Shown: positions 1-8,118 of the stretch, piece by piece
How the letters are laid out: each line of letters starts with the position of its first letter
Numbering within the stretch: the first letter of the stretch is position 1
From: Atopobium sp034113385
GTDB lineage: Bacteria; Actinomycetota; Coriobacteriia; Coriobacteriales; Atopobiaceae
Length of the DNA: 40,448 nucleotides
Assembly: GCF_034113385.1 (NCBI RefSeq)
Contig: NZ_JAXEXL010000005.1
Coordinates: 1-40,448, forward strand
Direction of reading: 5' to 3'
Position numbers and translations under genes: made by a program
The notes under the pieces: model-generated
Told to the model about the DNA's origin: nothing
Database searches by the model: none
Seen by the model: the letters and a program-made list of their open reading frames with translations, nothing else

Positions 1-429
1 ATTCCATAGAGACACCCCAGGTGCGTTTGTTGTGGGCTGTGAAGAGACACAACAACACCAAACGACGCCGCCTTTGCCTCTTTTGATTGCATACCTGCAG
101 CATACCATGTGAAGGGTGATACATGTTGAACTACGCATACAGGGTTATAGGAAAAAAGGGCTTAGGACAGATTTCCGTACAATTTAAGACGGCATAAAAA
201 TAGACTAGCTCAGTAACTTCAAGAGCTAGTCTATTTCATTCTTTTTGCTGCATCTGTATTTGTGTATGTATTAGTAACAACGGCTATGCGCTTTGCAGCT
301 TTTTAATACCGAAACGACATCTCTGGGGACACAGACATTATTACCGATAAAACACTTCGACAGGAAAGGCACATGTCTAACGACTAAGAGCACCACAAAA
401 GACACTATTTGATTTGCTCTTATCCGTTA
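1..429. other. left-edge gene-free stretch
   Basis: No complete gene is visible. On the plus strand one frame is open from base 2 to a TGA at 110-112 and could be the last 36 codons of a gene entering from the left, but the peptide matches nothing I know. The only strong element is the hairpin terminator at 198-247, which would end such a gene. The rest, up to the end of the rloB-like gene at 430, shows nothing I can name. Confidence 0.3.
198..247 (+). terminator. rho-independent terminator
   Basis: A perfect 14-bp inverted repeat (AAATAGACTAGCTC at 198-211 and its complement at 223-236) with an 11-nt loop is followed by a T-rich tract (CATTCTTTTTG). A short A tract on the left side could also let it work on minus-strand transcription arriving from the rloB-like gene. 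Confidence 0.8.
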
Positions 430-1020
430 TCAATCTCCTATCAACCTTTCAACTAATACATACATGCCTATCATCCCAGAATCAGGAATCTCGGATTTAC
501 AACTCATGCATTTCATACGAGCATTTTCTATAGCAGTCCGCACTTGCTCAAGTGTAAACTGAGTGGCACTGAGTCGCTTAACATACTTCGGCAAATATTT
601 CTTTAACGCAGCATCAACTTTTTGCGAAGTAGTATAACCATTACCACGCTCAAAATGCATCACTAAAAACAATTCGAACTTTGGATTGCTGATAGCTAAA
701 TGATGTCGAGAATCCTTCTTTACCCATTCCAGTAACTTGGCAAACTCAGTATCATCCCACTCATCTACATCAACAACTAACCAAGCTTCATCACCATTAC
801 GAAAGTCTTCTTTTTTCAATGCTTTCTGCAGTCGATTGAGGACCTGACAGGGATTCCGTCCTCCAGGATGAATGTCTTTTACAAACCGCACTGTTACATC
901 AGGGCGATTCCTGAAGACGTTCATATTCAGATAATCTCGCTCAGTCTGACCCTCCATACTTATCCAACAAATTTTCCTATACTCGCGAGTTGGCTTTTTA
1001 CGTTCAAGTGTATTGTTCAT
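430..1020 (-). CDS. RloB-like protein, putative nuclease partner of the adjacent ATPase
   Basis: A 196-residue protein of the RloB family, the partner of RloA-type ATPases first noted in restriction-modification loci. I place the start at the ATG 1018-1020, preceded by AGGAAA and only 4 nt after the stop of the ATPase gene, so the two are co-transcribed and probably translationally coupled. The N-terminal half carries EGQTE near residue 24 and VVDVDEWDD near residue 84. This Glu then Asp-x-Asp spacing resembles the TOPRIM metal site, as in other ATPase-TOPRIM defence pairs (OLD/Gabija, PARIS). The C-terminal third is basic and contains a CMSC motif. A role in phage defence is inferred from family and partner; the TOPRIM reading is mine and needs structural confirmation. 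Confidence 0.75.
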   Translation of the reverse strand: MNNTLERKKPTREYRKICWISMEGQTERDYLNMNVFRNRPDVTVRFVKDIHPGGRNPCQVLNRLQKALKKEDFRNGDEAWLVVDVDEWDDTEFAKLLEWVKKDSRHHLAISNPKFELFLVMHFERGNGYTTSQKVDAALKKYLPKYVKRLSATQFTLEQVRTAIENARMKCMSCKSEIPDSGMIGMYVLVERLIGD

Positions 1021-1024
1021 TTTC

Positions 1025-2362
1025 CTAGCCACGAGTACCCAGCTCTCCAAGCATCGGAATACCACCAAAACGTCCGTCCAGATAACTCCTGATTAAATCT
1101 TTATCGTAACGTATATCCCTGTACTCACTAAGACCCACCAACTCAGAACAACCATCAGCATTGCGTTGTGAGATAAACATTTCATCACGACGCAAAAGAG
1201 ACTGGTCCATGAGCAATAAGTCGTGAGTAGTAAATAGCAACTGCTTGCGAGTATCTGATCTACAACCAACAGTGAAGTCTTCTATTAAGCGCTTCGTCAG
1301 CATCGTATGTAGACAACGATCCAACTCGTCAACAACATATACTTTTTCACCAGTACTACCGTCAGGGTTTATCAAATCAAAGAGCATAGGAAGCAACCCC
1401 ATGAGACGCTGCGTGCCAGAAGATTCCATAGATATCGGCAGTGAATATTTCTCGCCATTGGAGCTCATATGGACTGTACTGAATAGCTCAACAATAGGTT
1501 GGCCATTTTCCAGCCGGATAGTCCCCATTTCAAATCCATAATCACCAGCCGTACGTTCTCCAACAAAAGTCAGCAGCTCATCAGGCCCCAACTCAGATAT
1601 GTCTTTACGAATAGTGGCATTTTGTGGAAGCCGATCAGGACTCACTTTTTCAGTTGTCAGTTCAACTATGCCAGTATCCAATCGAGAAAGAACGGTAGAG
1701 GCATATTCGAGAAAACCTTCTTTTCGTATTGCATTTGTAGCAAAACTCCAAGCCTGAGATTCCACTCCCACAAGTTCAAGGGTTACATCAAACCAATCAT
1801 ATGCCTCTCTCAACTCCACAATATTCTGAGCAACAGCACTGCCTAGAAATAGCTGGTTTACACGGGTACTTTTTGCAGCATATTCAACGTGCTCTGAATC
1901 TATGAAGAAAGCCTGGTTAAACACCCATTGGCCATCATTTCTTTCATATATTCCAGTATTTCCTTTTTCTGAAATAACCTCGAGAGACTCATAATGTATA
2001 GCATCCATAGTAGCCTCTACGACAAGACGATAAACCGTATTTTTTGCTATAAAAGCTACATCAAACATCGTTGGCTTTAAACTCGATTCAGCATCAAAAG
2101 CAAAAGGCACTACAGGCACTACATTATTGACACTTGGGTTTGAAATAACCATTTGTTTAAGACAGGAAAGTGCCTTAAACATTCCAGTCTTGCCAGATGC
2201 ATTACCACCATAAATTGCTGCAAGCGGTAACACTTTTTTGCTTCTAAACCCAGGAACCTTAGAAAGCGTGCTCATATGCTGACGCTCAAGAGAGCTTATC
2301 AAACTGAGCGTTGCCTCGTTACGATAGGACATCCAGTTTTCGACAGCAAAACTTAATAGCAT
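1025..2362 (-). CDS. AAA family ATPase, RloA-like (AAA_15/AAA_21, ABC/SMC-type)
   Basis: A 445-residue ATPase of the SMC/ABC-like AAA_15/AAA_21 group. It begins with the typical 'fxxENwxSyrnea' N-terminus, has Walker A GGNASGKT at about residues 52-59, an ABC-signature-like ESSGTQR in the last third, Walker B with acidic tail (VYVVDELD), and a His-switch segment (LFTTHD). There is no long coiled coil, as usual for RloA-type proteins. The start has a strong ribosome-binding site (AAGGAGG) 6 nt upstream. The RloB-like gene follows after 4 nt. Family knowledge suggests the ATPase senses a trigger and controls a nuclease-like partner; nothing here identifies the trigger. The N-terminal half is unlike any of its neighbours. 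Confidence 0.8.
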   Translation of the reverse strand: MLLSFAVENWMSYRNEATLSLISSLERQHMSTLSKVPGFRSKKVLPLAAIYGGNASGKTGMFKALSCLKQMVISNPSVNNVVPVVPFAFDAESSLKPTMFDVAFIAKNTVYRLVVEATMDAIHYESLEVISEKGNTGIYERNDGQWVFNQAFFIDSEHVEYAAKSTRVNQLFLGSAVAQNIVELREAYDWFDVTLELVGVESQAWSFATNAIRKEGFLEYASTVLSRLDTGIVELTTEKVSPDRLPQNATIRKDISELGPDELLTFVGERTAGDYGFEMGTIRLENGQPIVELFSTVHMSSNGEKYSLPISMESSGTQRLMGLLPMLFDLINPDGSTGEKVYVVDELDRCLHTMLTKRLIEDFTVGCRSDTRKQLLFTTHDLLLMDQSLLRRDEMFISQRNADGCSELVGLSEYRDIRYDKDLIRSYLDGRFGGIPMLGELGTRG

Positions 2363-2435
2363 CGTCTTCCTCCTTGTTACATCTGAAGAGATTTTATCAC
2401 ATTTGATGTAATAGAATCAGCTGACCCGTAACCGA

Positions 2436-2457
2436 GTGATAAAAATATTTTTATCAC
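2436..2457. promoter_or_regulatory. perfect 22-bp AT-rich palindrome upstream of the rloA-like gene
   Basis: Two complementary 11-nt arms, GTGATAAAAAT and ATTTTTATCAC, abut directly. The half-site TTTTATCAC recurs at 2392-2400, between this palindrome and the start codon at 2362. The position, about 75 bp upstream of the ATPase start, suits an operator for a dimeric regulator. It could alternatively be a hairpin at the end of the upstream AAA+ gene, but the lack of spacing between the arms and of a T tract argues against a standard terminator. Confidence 0.5.
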
Positions 2458-2492
2458 GTAACGTTTAATCGTCACTAAGGCGTCAATCTTAC

Positions 2493-5486
2493 TTATGCAA
2501 ATCCCATGACTCGCTTTGACGTCCAAGGAGTTGACGTCCTAAAGTCACATCCTCGCAGTTCCATAAGCTGTTTGCCATCAATGGTTTTCTCGGCACAAGC
2601 GGCTTTCTTGGCAGACCCATTTTCTTTTACAACCCCAGCATCCCGAGCAGCCGCCTCAGCTACAACAGCATCCATACGCACAGCTTGTGCCACCATAGCA
2701 TCCTCAAGCATGGCACGAACCACGCGAGCATTGCCAAAGCTAGGCAACTGTGCCATCGCGGCAATCTGTTTCTTAAAACAAGGCAGTACATCATCCGCCA
2801 AAGTAAACCCACGTTTGTAAGACATAAGTTCTAAGATCTGCCCCAACTCATCTACCGAATAATTAGGAAAATGGACCTTTGTTTTTATGCGAGACGTAAG
2901 CCCTGGATTACAGCTCATAAAATCAAGCATTTCTTGCTCATAACCAGCAAAAATTACCACCACATCATCGCGCATGTTCTCCATGCACTGAACAATGGCA
3001 TTAATTGCCTCGTCACCAAACCCATGGGCATGAGCATCAATAAGTGAATAGGCTTCGTCAATAAAAATCACTGAACCCTTGGCTCTCTTAAAGAGTGCTT
3101 GCACCTTAGGCGCTGTAGATCCTACAACGGGACCCACTAAATCTGCGCGACCGCACTCGTACACATCGCCCACAGACAAGATGCCTTCTTCCTTTAGAAT
3201 CTTTCCTATTAGGCGTGCTACCTCAGTTTTTCCAGTTCCGGGGTTGCCAAGAAACGCCATATGTATGGGTAAGTATTCAGACTCAAAGCCATTATCGCGC
3301 CTATACTTTTGCATTTTTGCATACGTAAGACGTTCAGATACAACCCGCTTTACCTCTGTTAAGCCAATTAAATCTACCAGCTGCTCTTGTGCAGACGTAA
3401 CACCCGTACCCTGTTTTGACGCCTGCCCAGCAGAGCCTACACCACACTGAGCTATAGCATCGCTGTCCGCCAAAGACACAATGTCGCACGCTTGTAACAA
3501 TCCAAGTTCATGCTTGAGTTGCTGTAAATGAGCTGCATCGTCAGCCCGCAAACGCACGTCATCTGCGTCTGCATACAAACGAGCTAACCTCAGCTGCTGA
3601 GCACCAAGCGAATCCTCAAACAACTTGCGTACAAATCGCGCGTTACCCTGATCTTCTCGGCGACCTGCGCCAGACAGCATATCAAGCACACGAACACGCG
3701 CCTCGTCCGTTAACGTTACCTGCGCGCGCTTGGCCATCAACTCAAAAATCTGGACCAGCTCTTCCGTGGCATAATCGGCAAACTCCATGGTAAAGCCAAT
3801 GCGTGATCTAAAGCCAGGATTTGTGTCTAGCAGGTACTCCATATGATAAGAATACCCAGCTAGAATGACTACTGTTTCCTCGCGGTTGTTTTCCATGCAG
3901 GCAATCAACTCTGCTACCGTGTTCGTACACCCAATAAGCGTATACGCTTCATCTATAAACAGCACCGAACCACGTGCCTTTTCAAACACCTGAGAGATGT
4001 CCCTACTTCCAAGCTCATTGCCAGAAGTAACAATCAAACGACCTTCTGACAAAATGCCTTCATGACGCAATATTTCTCCGTATAACTTTGCTACCTCAGT
4101 TTTTCCCGTACCGGGATTGCCCAAAAACACCATGTGCATAGAGAAGTTCCTTGTAGGCTGTCCCAACTTTGCAAGCGTACGATTCATCTTGATACGCAAA
4201 ACAATATCTTGTACCAGCTGCTTTTGTGCCGATAAACCAATGAGCTCCTGCAAACGTTGCATGGGGTTTGCCCGCCTTGCCGGAGGCTCCAGGTACGTCT
4301 GATATGCATCGTGATATAAGGGGTAGCTTTGCTGAGCATGAGTCAGCGCCTGCCAATCATCAAATATCTGCTCAACCGTGCGGTCACTACGGTTGGCCTG
4401 GTATTTTGCAAGCAATGACTCCATCGATGCAGACGGCTTTACCCCACAGCGCTGTGCCACCTGCGCAAGCCTGTCATATGCATCTGTTTGATTCCAAGCA
4501 GCTGCACCTTTTTGATACGCTATGGTTACCACAGGAGCCTGCAGCCTTTGAGCAAGGCGTTGCGCACTTTCTTTATTGTCTGCCGCAACCATAAACACTA
4601 CTTGGACGCGGTCTAAATGATTGTTGAGAAGCCCAATAAGTTTGGTAAGTGCTCGATACTTTTTGAGGTCAAGGCTCTTATCATCATGGGGCTCAGAGTA
4701 TTGGATAAGCAGCAAATTATCTTCGAAGCAACTTGCAAGGTTATCATTGAGATAGTCCATAAAATCGAGTTTATATATGTTGTCCCATAGGCAATCAAAA
4801 TTAAGCTTATACACATGTGTAGAGGGAACACGACCAGCATCTTGCAATGCGCTGGCCAGTACATTAAAACCCTGCGCACCAGCAGGAGAGCCTGCGCCTT
4901 CCAAAATATAGTGAACAGGCAAGCGATTGTGCGCGTCATCATCTGCAGCCAGTGCTTCAGCGCTCTTGTAAATGCGACGCACCTCTTCTGCAAGATTTTT
5001 ACCAAATTTAGACTGCAGAGCGCCCTTCAATAATGCGTCCTTACCGCGCGGTATATCAATAAATGATTCCGTAGCAAAGTTACTGGACGGTTTAAACAAA
5101 TCATACAGCTCATTAGCACCCACAATGTTAAGCATGCAGCGTAAGGAGTTTAATCCCTGCGTAGTAGCGTCACTCAAAGCCTGTAGGGCATTGCTTTCCC
5201 TAACTAAGAGGTTCTTCCACAGGTCTTTATCAAAGCCCAAATCCCAGATTTCACACGCTTTTACAACTTGGTCCTTTACAAACTCTGTATTATCAACAAA
5301 TGGCTTGTTATACACCATGACGCAAAACGATAGCGAGCGCCTAAAGCCAAAGCGTGATTCACAAACAGCCACACAGCTTTCTTTGTCCAACTCGTCATAT
5401 AAAAATGTACTATTTTCCGCCACCGAACTTTTAAAATCTGAATCTATAAAATACTCGTGTACTACTTCTGCGATATACGTTCTCAT
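2493..5486 (-). CDS. large multi-AAA+ ATPase, CbxX/SpoVK-like
   Basis: A 997-residue cytoplasmic protein with two complete AAA+ modules of the CbxX/CbbX-SpoVK (EccA-like) type. Walker A GNPGTGKTE occurs at about residues 456-464 and 747-755, Walker B FIDEAY after each, and an NPGFRSR or NPGLTSR arginine-finger segment in each. Upstream, residues ~190-300 look like a degenerate third module: EGAGSPAG where Walker A is expected and LLLIQYSEP where Walker B is expected. The first ~180 residues are unrecognised. The ATG at 5486 is preferred over an in-frame GTG at 5498 because GGGAG lies between them at proper spacing. Family members remodel protein complexes such as Rubisco or ESX components; the client here is unknown. 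It sits directly upstream of the rloA/rloB pair with 130 bp between, so shared function is possible but unproven. Confidence 0.75.
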   Translation of the reverse strand: MRTYIAEVVHEYFIDSDFKSSVAENSTFLYDELDKESCVAVCESRFGFRRSLSFCVMVYNKPFVDNTEFVKDQVVKACEIWDLGFDKDLWKNLLVRESNALQALSDATTQGLNSLRCMLNIVGANELYDLFKPSSNFATESFIDIPRGKDALLKGALQSKFGKNLAEEVRRIYKSAEALAADDDAHNRLPVHYILEGAGSPAGAQGFNVLASALQDAGRVPSTHVYKLNFDCLWDNIYKLDFMDYLNDNLASCFEDNLLLIQYSEPHDDKSLDLKKYRALTKLIGLLNNHLDRVQVVFMVAADNKESAQRLAQRLQAPVVTIAYQKGAAAWNQTDAYDRLAQVAQRCGVKPSASMESLLAKYQANRSDRTVEQIFDDWQALTHAQQSYPLYHDAYQTYLEPPARRANPMQRLQELIGLSAQKQLVQDIVLRIKMNRTLAKLGQPTRNFSMHMVFLGNPGTGKTEVAKLYGEILRHEGILSEGRLIVTSGNELGSRDISQVFEKARGSVLFIDEAYTLIGCTNTVAELIACMENNREETVVILAGYSYHMEYLLDTNPGFRSRIGFTMEFADYATEELVQIFELMAKRAQVTLTDEARVRVLDMLSGAGRREDQGNARFVRKLFEDSLGAQQLRLARLYADADDVRLRADDAAHLQQLKHELGLLQACDIVSLADSDAIAQCGVGSAGQASKQGTGVTSAQEQLVDLIGLTEVKRVVSERLTYAKMQKYRRDNGFESEYLPIHMAFLGNPGTGKTEVARLIGKILKEEGILSVGDVYECGRADLVGPVVGSTAPKVQALFKRAKGSVIFIDEAYSLIDAHAHGFGDEAINAIVQCMENMRDDVVVIFAGYEQEMLDFMSCNPGLTSRIKTKVHFPNYSVDELGQILELMSYKRGFTLADDVLPCFKKQIAAMAQLPSFGNARVVRAMLEDAMVAQAVRMDAVVAEAAARDAGVVKENGSAKKAACAEKTIDGKQLMELRGCDFRTSTPWTSKRVMGFA

Positions 5487-5500
5487 ACACTCTCCCACCT

Positions 5501-5533
5501 GTTCGTTAGCTGTTCGTTAAGCGTTCGCTGACA
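5501..5533. repeat. 11-bp tandem repeat, three degenerate copies
   Basis: Units GTTCGTTAGCT, GTTCGTTAAGC and GTTCGCTGACA follow one another directly. They end 15 bp upstream of the multi-AAA+ start codon, just beyond its ribosome-binding site, so they fall in the 5' untranslated or promoter region of that gene. Confidence 0.6.
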
Positions 5534-5627
5534 AGTACCAACACTTCATTTGAATAAGCAGAGTCTTATCGCCAAAGGTTTTATGTTTTCATACGGCCTC
5601 CCAAAAGTTGAATCAGCAGATCAGCGG

Positions 5628-5667
5628 GTCGGTGAGTCAGTAAGCCAGTGAGCTAGTGAGCCAATAC
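5628..5667. repeat. 8-bp tandem repeat, five degenerate copies
   Basis: Successive units GTCGGTGA, GTCAGTAA, GCCAGTGA, GCTAGTGA and GCCAATAC, with a consensus close to GYCAGTGA. It is not inside any supported gene. Confidence 0.55.
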
Positions 5668-5948
5668 ATCGACAAGGCAAGTGGCCAACACACCAGTAGA
5701 TGAAGCGAGAAACCCATCAACCAAGACGCGTTAAACAGCTCATCTTGGCGAAGTGCCACACGTATGTATAGGTGCATGGGTGTATAGATATAAGATATAG
5801 GTATTAAAAATACTGAACCATTGAGTTTTAATACATCAACGAGCTAGGCAAACTGATGTCTTTACCTTGCAAATCGTTTGCTTTTACCTTACTGGTTATG
5901 TAGTTGTACCTTACCGTTTGTTTGGCTTGAACTTACCGTTTACTGGAA

Positions 5949-6110
5949 TTATTCCTTAGCATGTACGGTGATTAGAGCTCCTACTGCATGTCCCTGCTCA
6001 AACATATGCTTACCCAAGCCAGAATTATTAAGCTGTGCCAACAAGCATGCACACAGCCGCCCTACTTCTAAACATTGAATACTCTGCGTATACTCGAGCT
6101 TGGAAAGTGC
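5949..6110 (-). CDS. possible small protein (53 residues)
   Basis: A short frame on the minus strand starting at the ATG with AGGGG 5-6 nt upstream; an earlier ATG at 6134 would add eight residues. The product contains a Cys-rich, Leu-rich middle (LCACLLAQL) and ends in VHAKE. I recognise no family. It is the only frame in the gene-poor stretch with a plausible ribosome-binding site, and the left 46-bp repeat, which carries TATAAT on the minus strand, lies about 300 bp upstream of it. It could equally be chance. Confidence 0.25.
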   Translation of the reverse strand, partial: ALSKLEYTQSIQCLEVGRLCACLLAQLNNSGLGKHMFEQGHAVGALITVHAKE

Positions 6111-6409
6111 CATGCAGACCCCTTTTCTTTTCATGCCCTTTACGCCCTCTATAATGAACAAGCGCTCCAGACACCTACTGTTTTAATAACAAATAGACAA
6201 AAGGTGACAAATAGTACTTTTAATTTAGATGGACATTAGACAAAACGAAGCCAATAAAACTAAACACAAAATCGCTTCCAATAACGGCGAGAGACTTCAT
6301 ACCCATCGCATAAAGTACTATTCACTTATTTTTAAAAATATTTTTATTTTTTTCTACCGAGAAACCCGCTTGTGCGCACAGGCATCAAAGCTCTTAAGGA
6401 GAAAAGCTA

Positions 6410-6455
6410 TTCTTACCTTCAATTATATAGGAAGGGTTTTTTGTTTATGCAGGTA
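6410..6455. repeat. 46-bp direct repeat, left copy
   Basis: Identical over 46 bases to 8004-8049; with one mismatch the match extends 3 bases further left. On the plus strand it holds CCTTC, a 10-nt loop, GAAGG and then TTTTTT, like a weak intrinsic terminator. On the minus strand it contains TATAAT. The two copies enclose the 391-residue orphan gene. Confidence 0.85.
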
Positions 6456-6663
6456 GATATGGGCATAAAATCTGGAAAAACGGGTGAACTGCTTAATTTT
6501 TTAATACTAAGGCTTAAACGTAGCTACTAACTTTCTATAAACATCTTTATTGATACTAAAAAGCTTGGAATCAGCAATGTGGTATATCTAAATTAATCTA
6601 TGGCTTTGACACTATTTTACTGAATATATGCCCACTAAAAAAACCACTGACCAAACAGTAACA

Positions 6664-6701
6664 TGAAGCACGAGGGTGTTAACTATCTACCTCGTGCTTC
6701 A
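6664..6701 (-). terminator. hairpin downstream of the 391-residue gene
   Basis: A perfect 12-bp stem (TGAAGCACGAGG at 6664-6675 and its complement at 6690-6701) around a 14-nt loop, about 25 bp beyond the stop codon of the minus-strand gene. There is no immediate T tract on that strand, so it may be a 3' stabilising hairpin or a factor-assisted terminator. Confidence 0.6.
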
Positions 6702-6726
6702 ACAAAGAGTATTATATATAACTTAT

Positions 6727-7902
6727 TTATATGTCTTTCTTAGACTTCGTCATTTCATCTACAATTTCATCTAAAACCTTTCCCAAAAGTTTTTTAGCCT
6801 CATCATTTGTTTCTTCATCTACTTGTTTATTTTGATAGCTACGAAGATTTTCTGGTCGAAGGAACAAATTATTGTTTTTGCGTGCATTTCCCTTGCCGGT
6901 AGTTACTAATACTCTATCATAGTCATCTAATTTCTCTACAGAGATAGAATACCTATCTTTTTTTAGGGCCTTATCTTGCTTAATCCATAATTCTTGGCCA
7001 CTTTTTCTTGGTATAATAATAAGAGGCTGCTGCTTAAACGATGATTCTTCAGAAGAGCTTTGACTATCCTTTATACGATTTGAAATCTGATTAATAATCC
7101 ATTTTGTGCTAGGCATGCAATATTCGCCTTTACCCGAAGCAGCTCCTTTGTATTTAAAGGAAAGAAGCTGAGGAGCTTTTGAATGGTAAGGATAATACTC
7201 AGCGCTAGCAACATATCGGTTAATTAGACCGATATGCATTTGCTGAATAAAATTATGAAGTAATCCTTTCGTTCCCCTTTTCTTCTTCACCTTTTTATAG
7301 ATACTTGATAGCTTATAAGAAGTATTATCTTCTTCCATCTTTTCGATAAATTTTGCGGAAGTATTTTCGTCTAAAGAAAAATATTCTTTTAGTTGTTTAC
7401 GAAACTCATCAGAGTCCTTACATGACGGGAAAAAAGTATCAAAGTCACCACCTATTATTCGCTTTTCTAGCTCGGGTTCAGTCCAAAAAGCACTCATATA
7501 CGTTCTTCTCGTCCAAGACCATCCATGCGTGTCTTTTCCCATTTTTTCACTCAGAATTTGAGATTTTGGAGATGTTAATAACTCTTTTCGTTCTTCGAAA
7601 TGAGCTCTGCATTCTTCAGTCTCACCTTCTTTATCTCCAGGATTAGCTATTAAAACAATGATTTTTGCATTCTCTAAATCACCAGAAAAGAGATGAGGGA
7701 GCTGATATAAATTATGCTTTTCCCACGCCTTCTTAATACCCCACAGGTTGTTTTTGTTTTCGTCTTCTTTAATTAGTTCATCAATGTATGCTTTATCCTG
7801 TTCTAAAACATACTCTGTTGATTCATTCTCTTCCCATTTAGCTTTCTTTACTTCCTCACACCAGTCAGTAATACCGTTGCTAGATTTATTTTCTTTACTC
7901 AT
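6727..7902 (-). CDS. hypothetical protein, AT-rich orphan within a direct-repeat-bounded segment
   Basis: A 391-residue, highly charged Lys/Glu-rich soluble protein whose coding sequence is clearly more AT-rich than the core genes. The start ATG has AAAGGAG 6 nt upstream. Two segments are suggestive. HLFSGDLENAKIIVLIANPG (about 71-90) resembles the entry strand and 'NPG' loop of a set of uracil-DNA-glycosylase-like hypothetical proteins, and YYPYHSK (about 238-244) resembles their 'PYHSK' motif. I offer that only as a weak lead; I do not assign a function. No signal peptide or membrane segment is seen. The gene stands alone between two identical 46-bp repeats, with an AT-rich promoter region upstream and a hairpin downstream, which makes it look like a self-contained acquired cassette. 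Confidence 0.7.
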   Translation of the reverse strand: MSKENKSSNGITDWCEEVKKAKWEENESTEYVLEQDKAYIDELIKEDENKNNLWGIKKAWEKHNLYQLPHLFSGDLENAKIIVLIANPGDKEGETEECRAHFEERKELLTSPKSQILSEKMGKDTHGWSWTRRTYMSAFWTEPELEKRIIGGDFDTFFPSCKDSDEFRKQLKEYFSLDENTSAKFIEKMEEDNTSYKLSSIYKKVKKKRGTKGLLHNFIQQMHIGLINRYVASAEYYPYHSKAPQLLSFKYKGAASGKGEYCMPSTKWIINQISNRIKDSQSSSEESSFKQQPLIIIPRKSGQELWIKQDKALKKDRYSISVEKLDDYDRVLVTTGKGNARKNNNLFLRPENLRSYQNKQVDEETNDEAKKLLGKVLDEIVDEMTKSKKDI

Positions 7903-8003
7903 AAAAAACTCCTTTAATAACTTTCCATTCCAATAATTAATATCTTAAACTTAAATAACTTAAAGAAATATAAAAAGTTTGCTGGGTTAAATAATAAAAA
8001 CTG

Positions 8004-8049
8004 TTCTTACCTTCAATTATATAGGAAGGGTTTTTTGTTTATGCAGGTA
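8004..8049. repeat. 46-bp direct repeat, right copy
   Basis: Exact copy of 6410-6455. It lies about 100 bp upstream of the 391-residue gene start, and its minus-strand TATAAT (8016-8021) could serve as a -10 element for that gene, although no good -35 box is seen. Confidence 0.85.
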
Positions 8050-8118
8050 TATGCCCCTGTTACTAAACTCAAAATCATAGGGCTATACGTGCTTTATCTC
8101 TTAAGCTTTACCGCACAA

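Larger units (their letters stand above)
5487..6726. other. 1.2 kb gene-poor stretch
   Basis: No convincing long gene. It holds an 11-bp tandem repeat (5501-5533), an 8-bp tandem repeat (5628-5667), one possible small minus-strand gene (about 5949-6110), the left copy of a 46-bp direct repeat (6410-6455) and a hairpin (6664-6701). Base composition becomes strongly AT-rich from about 6180 rightward. The remaining open frames here are short and have no ribosome-binding site or recognisable product. Confidence 0.5.

Noticed and set aside
386..421. Hairpin AAGAGCA/TGCTCTT as a terminator of the rloB-like gene
   Set aside because: Only 7 bp with a 22-nt loop and no U tract on the minus strand.
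5949..6161. Resemblance of the small frame (…VGRLCACLLAQL…) to the C-terminus of a Cas8c-type protein
   Set aside because: Only a GRL triplet and general hydrophobicity match; no other cas gene or repeat array is present.
6229..6456. Plus-strand frame of 75 codons in the AT-rich stretch
   Set aside because: No ribosome-binding site, low-complexity AT-driven composition, and it reads into the 46-bp repeat.
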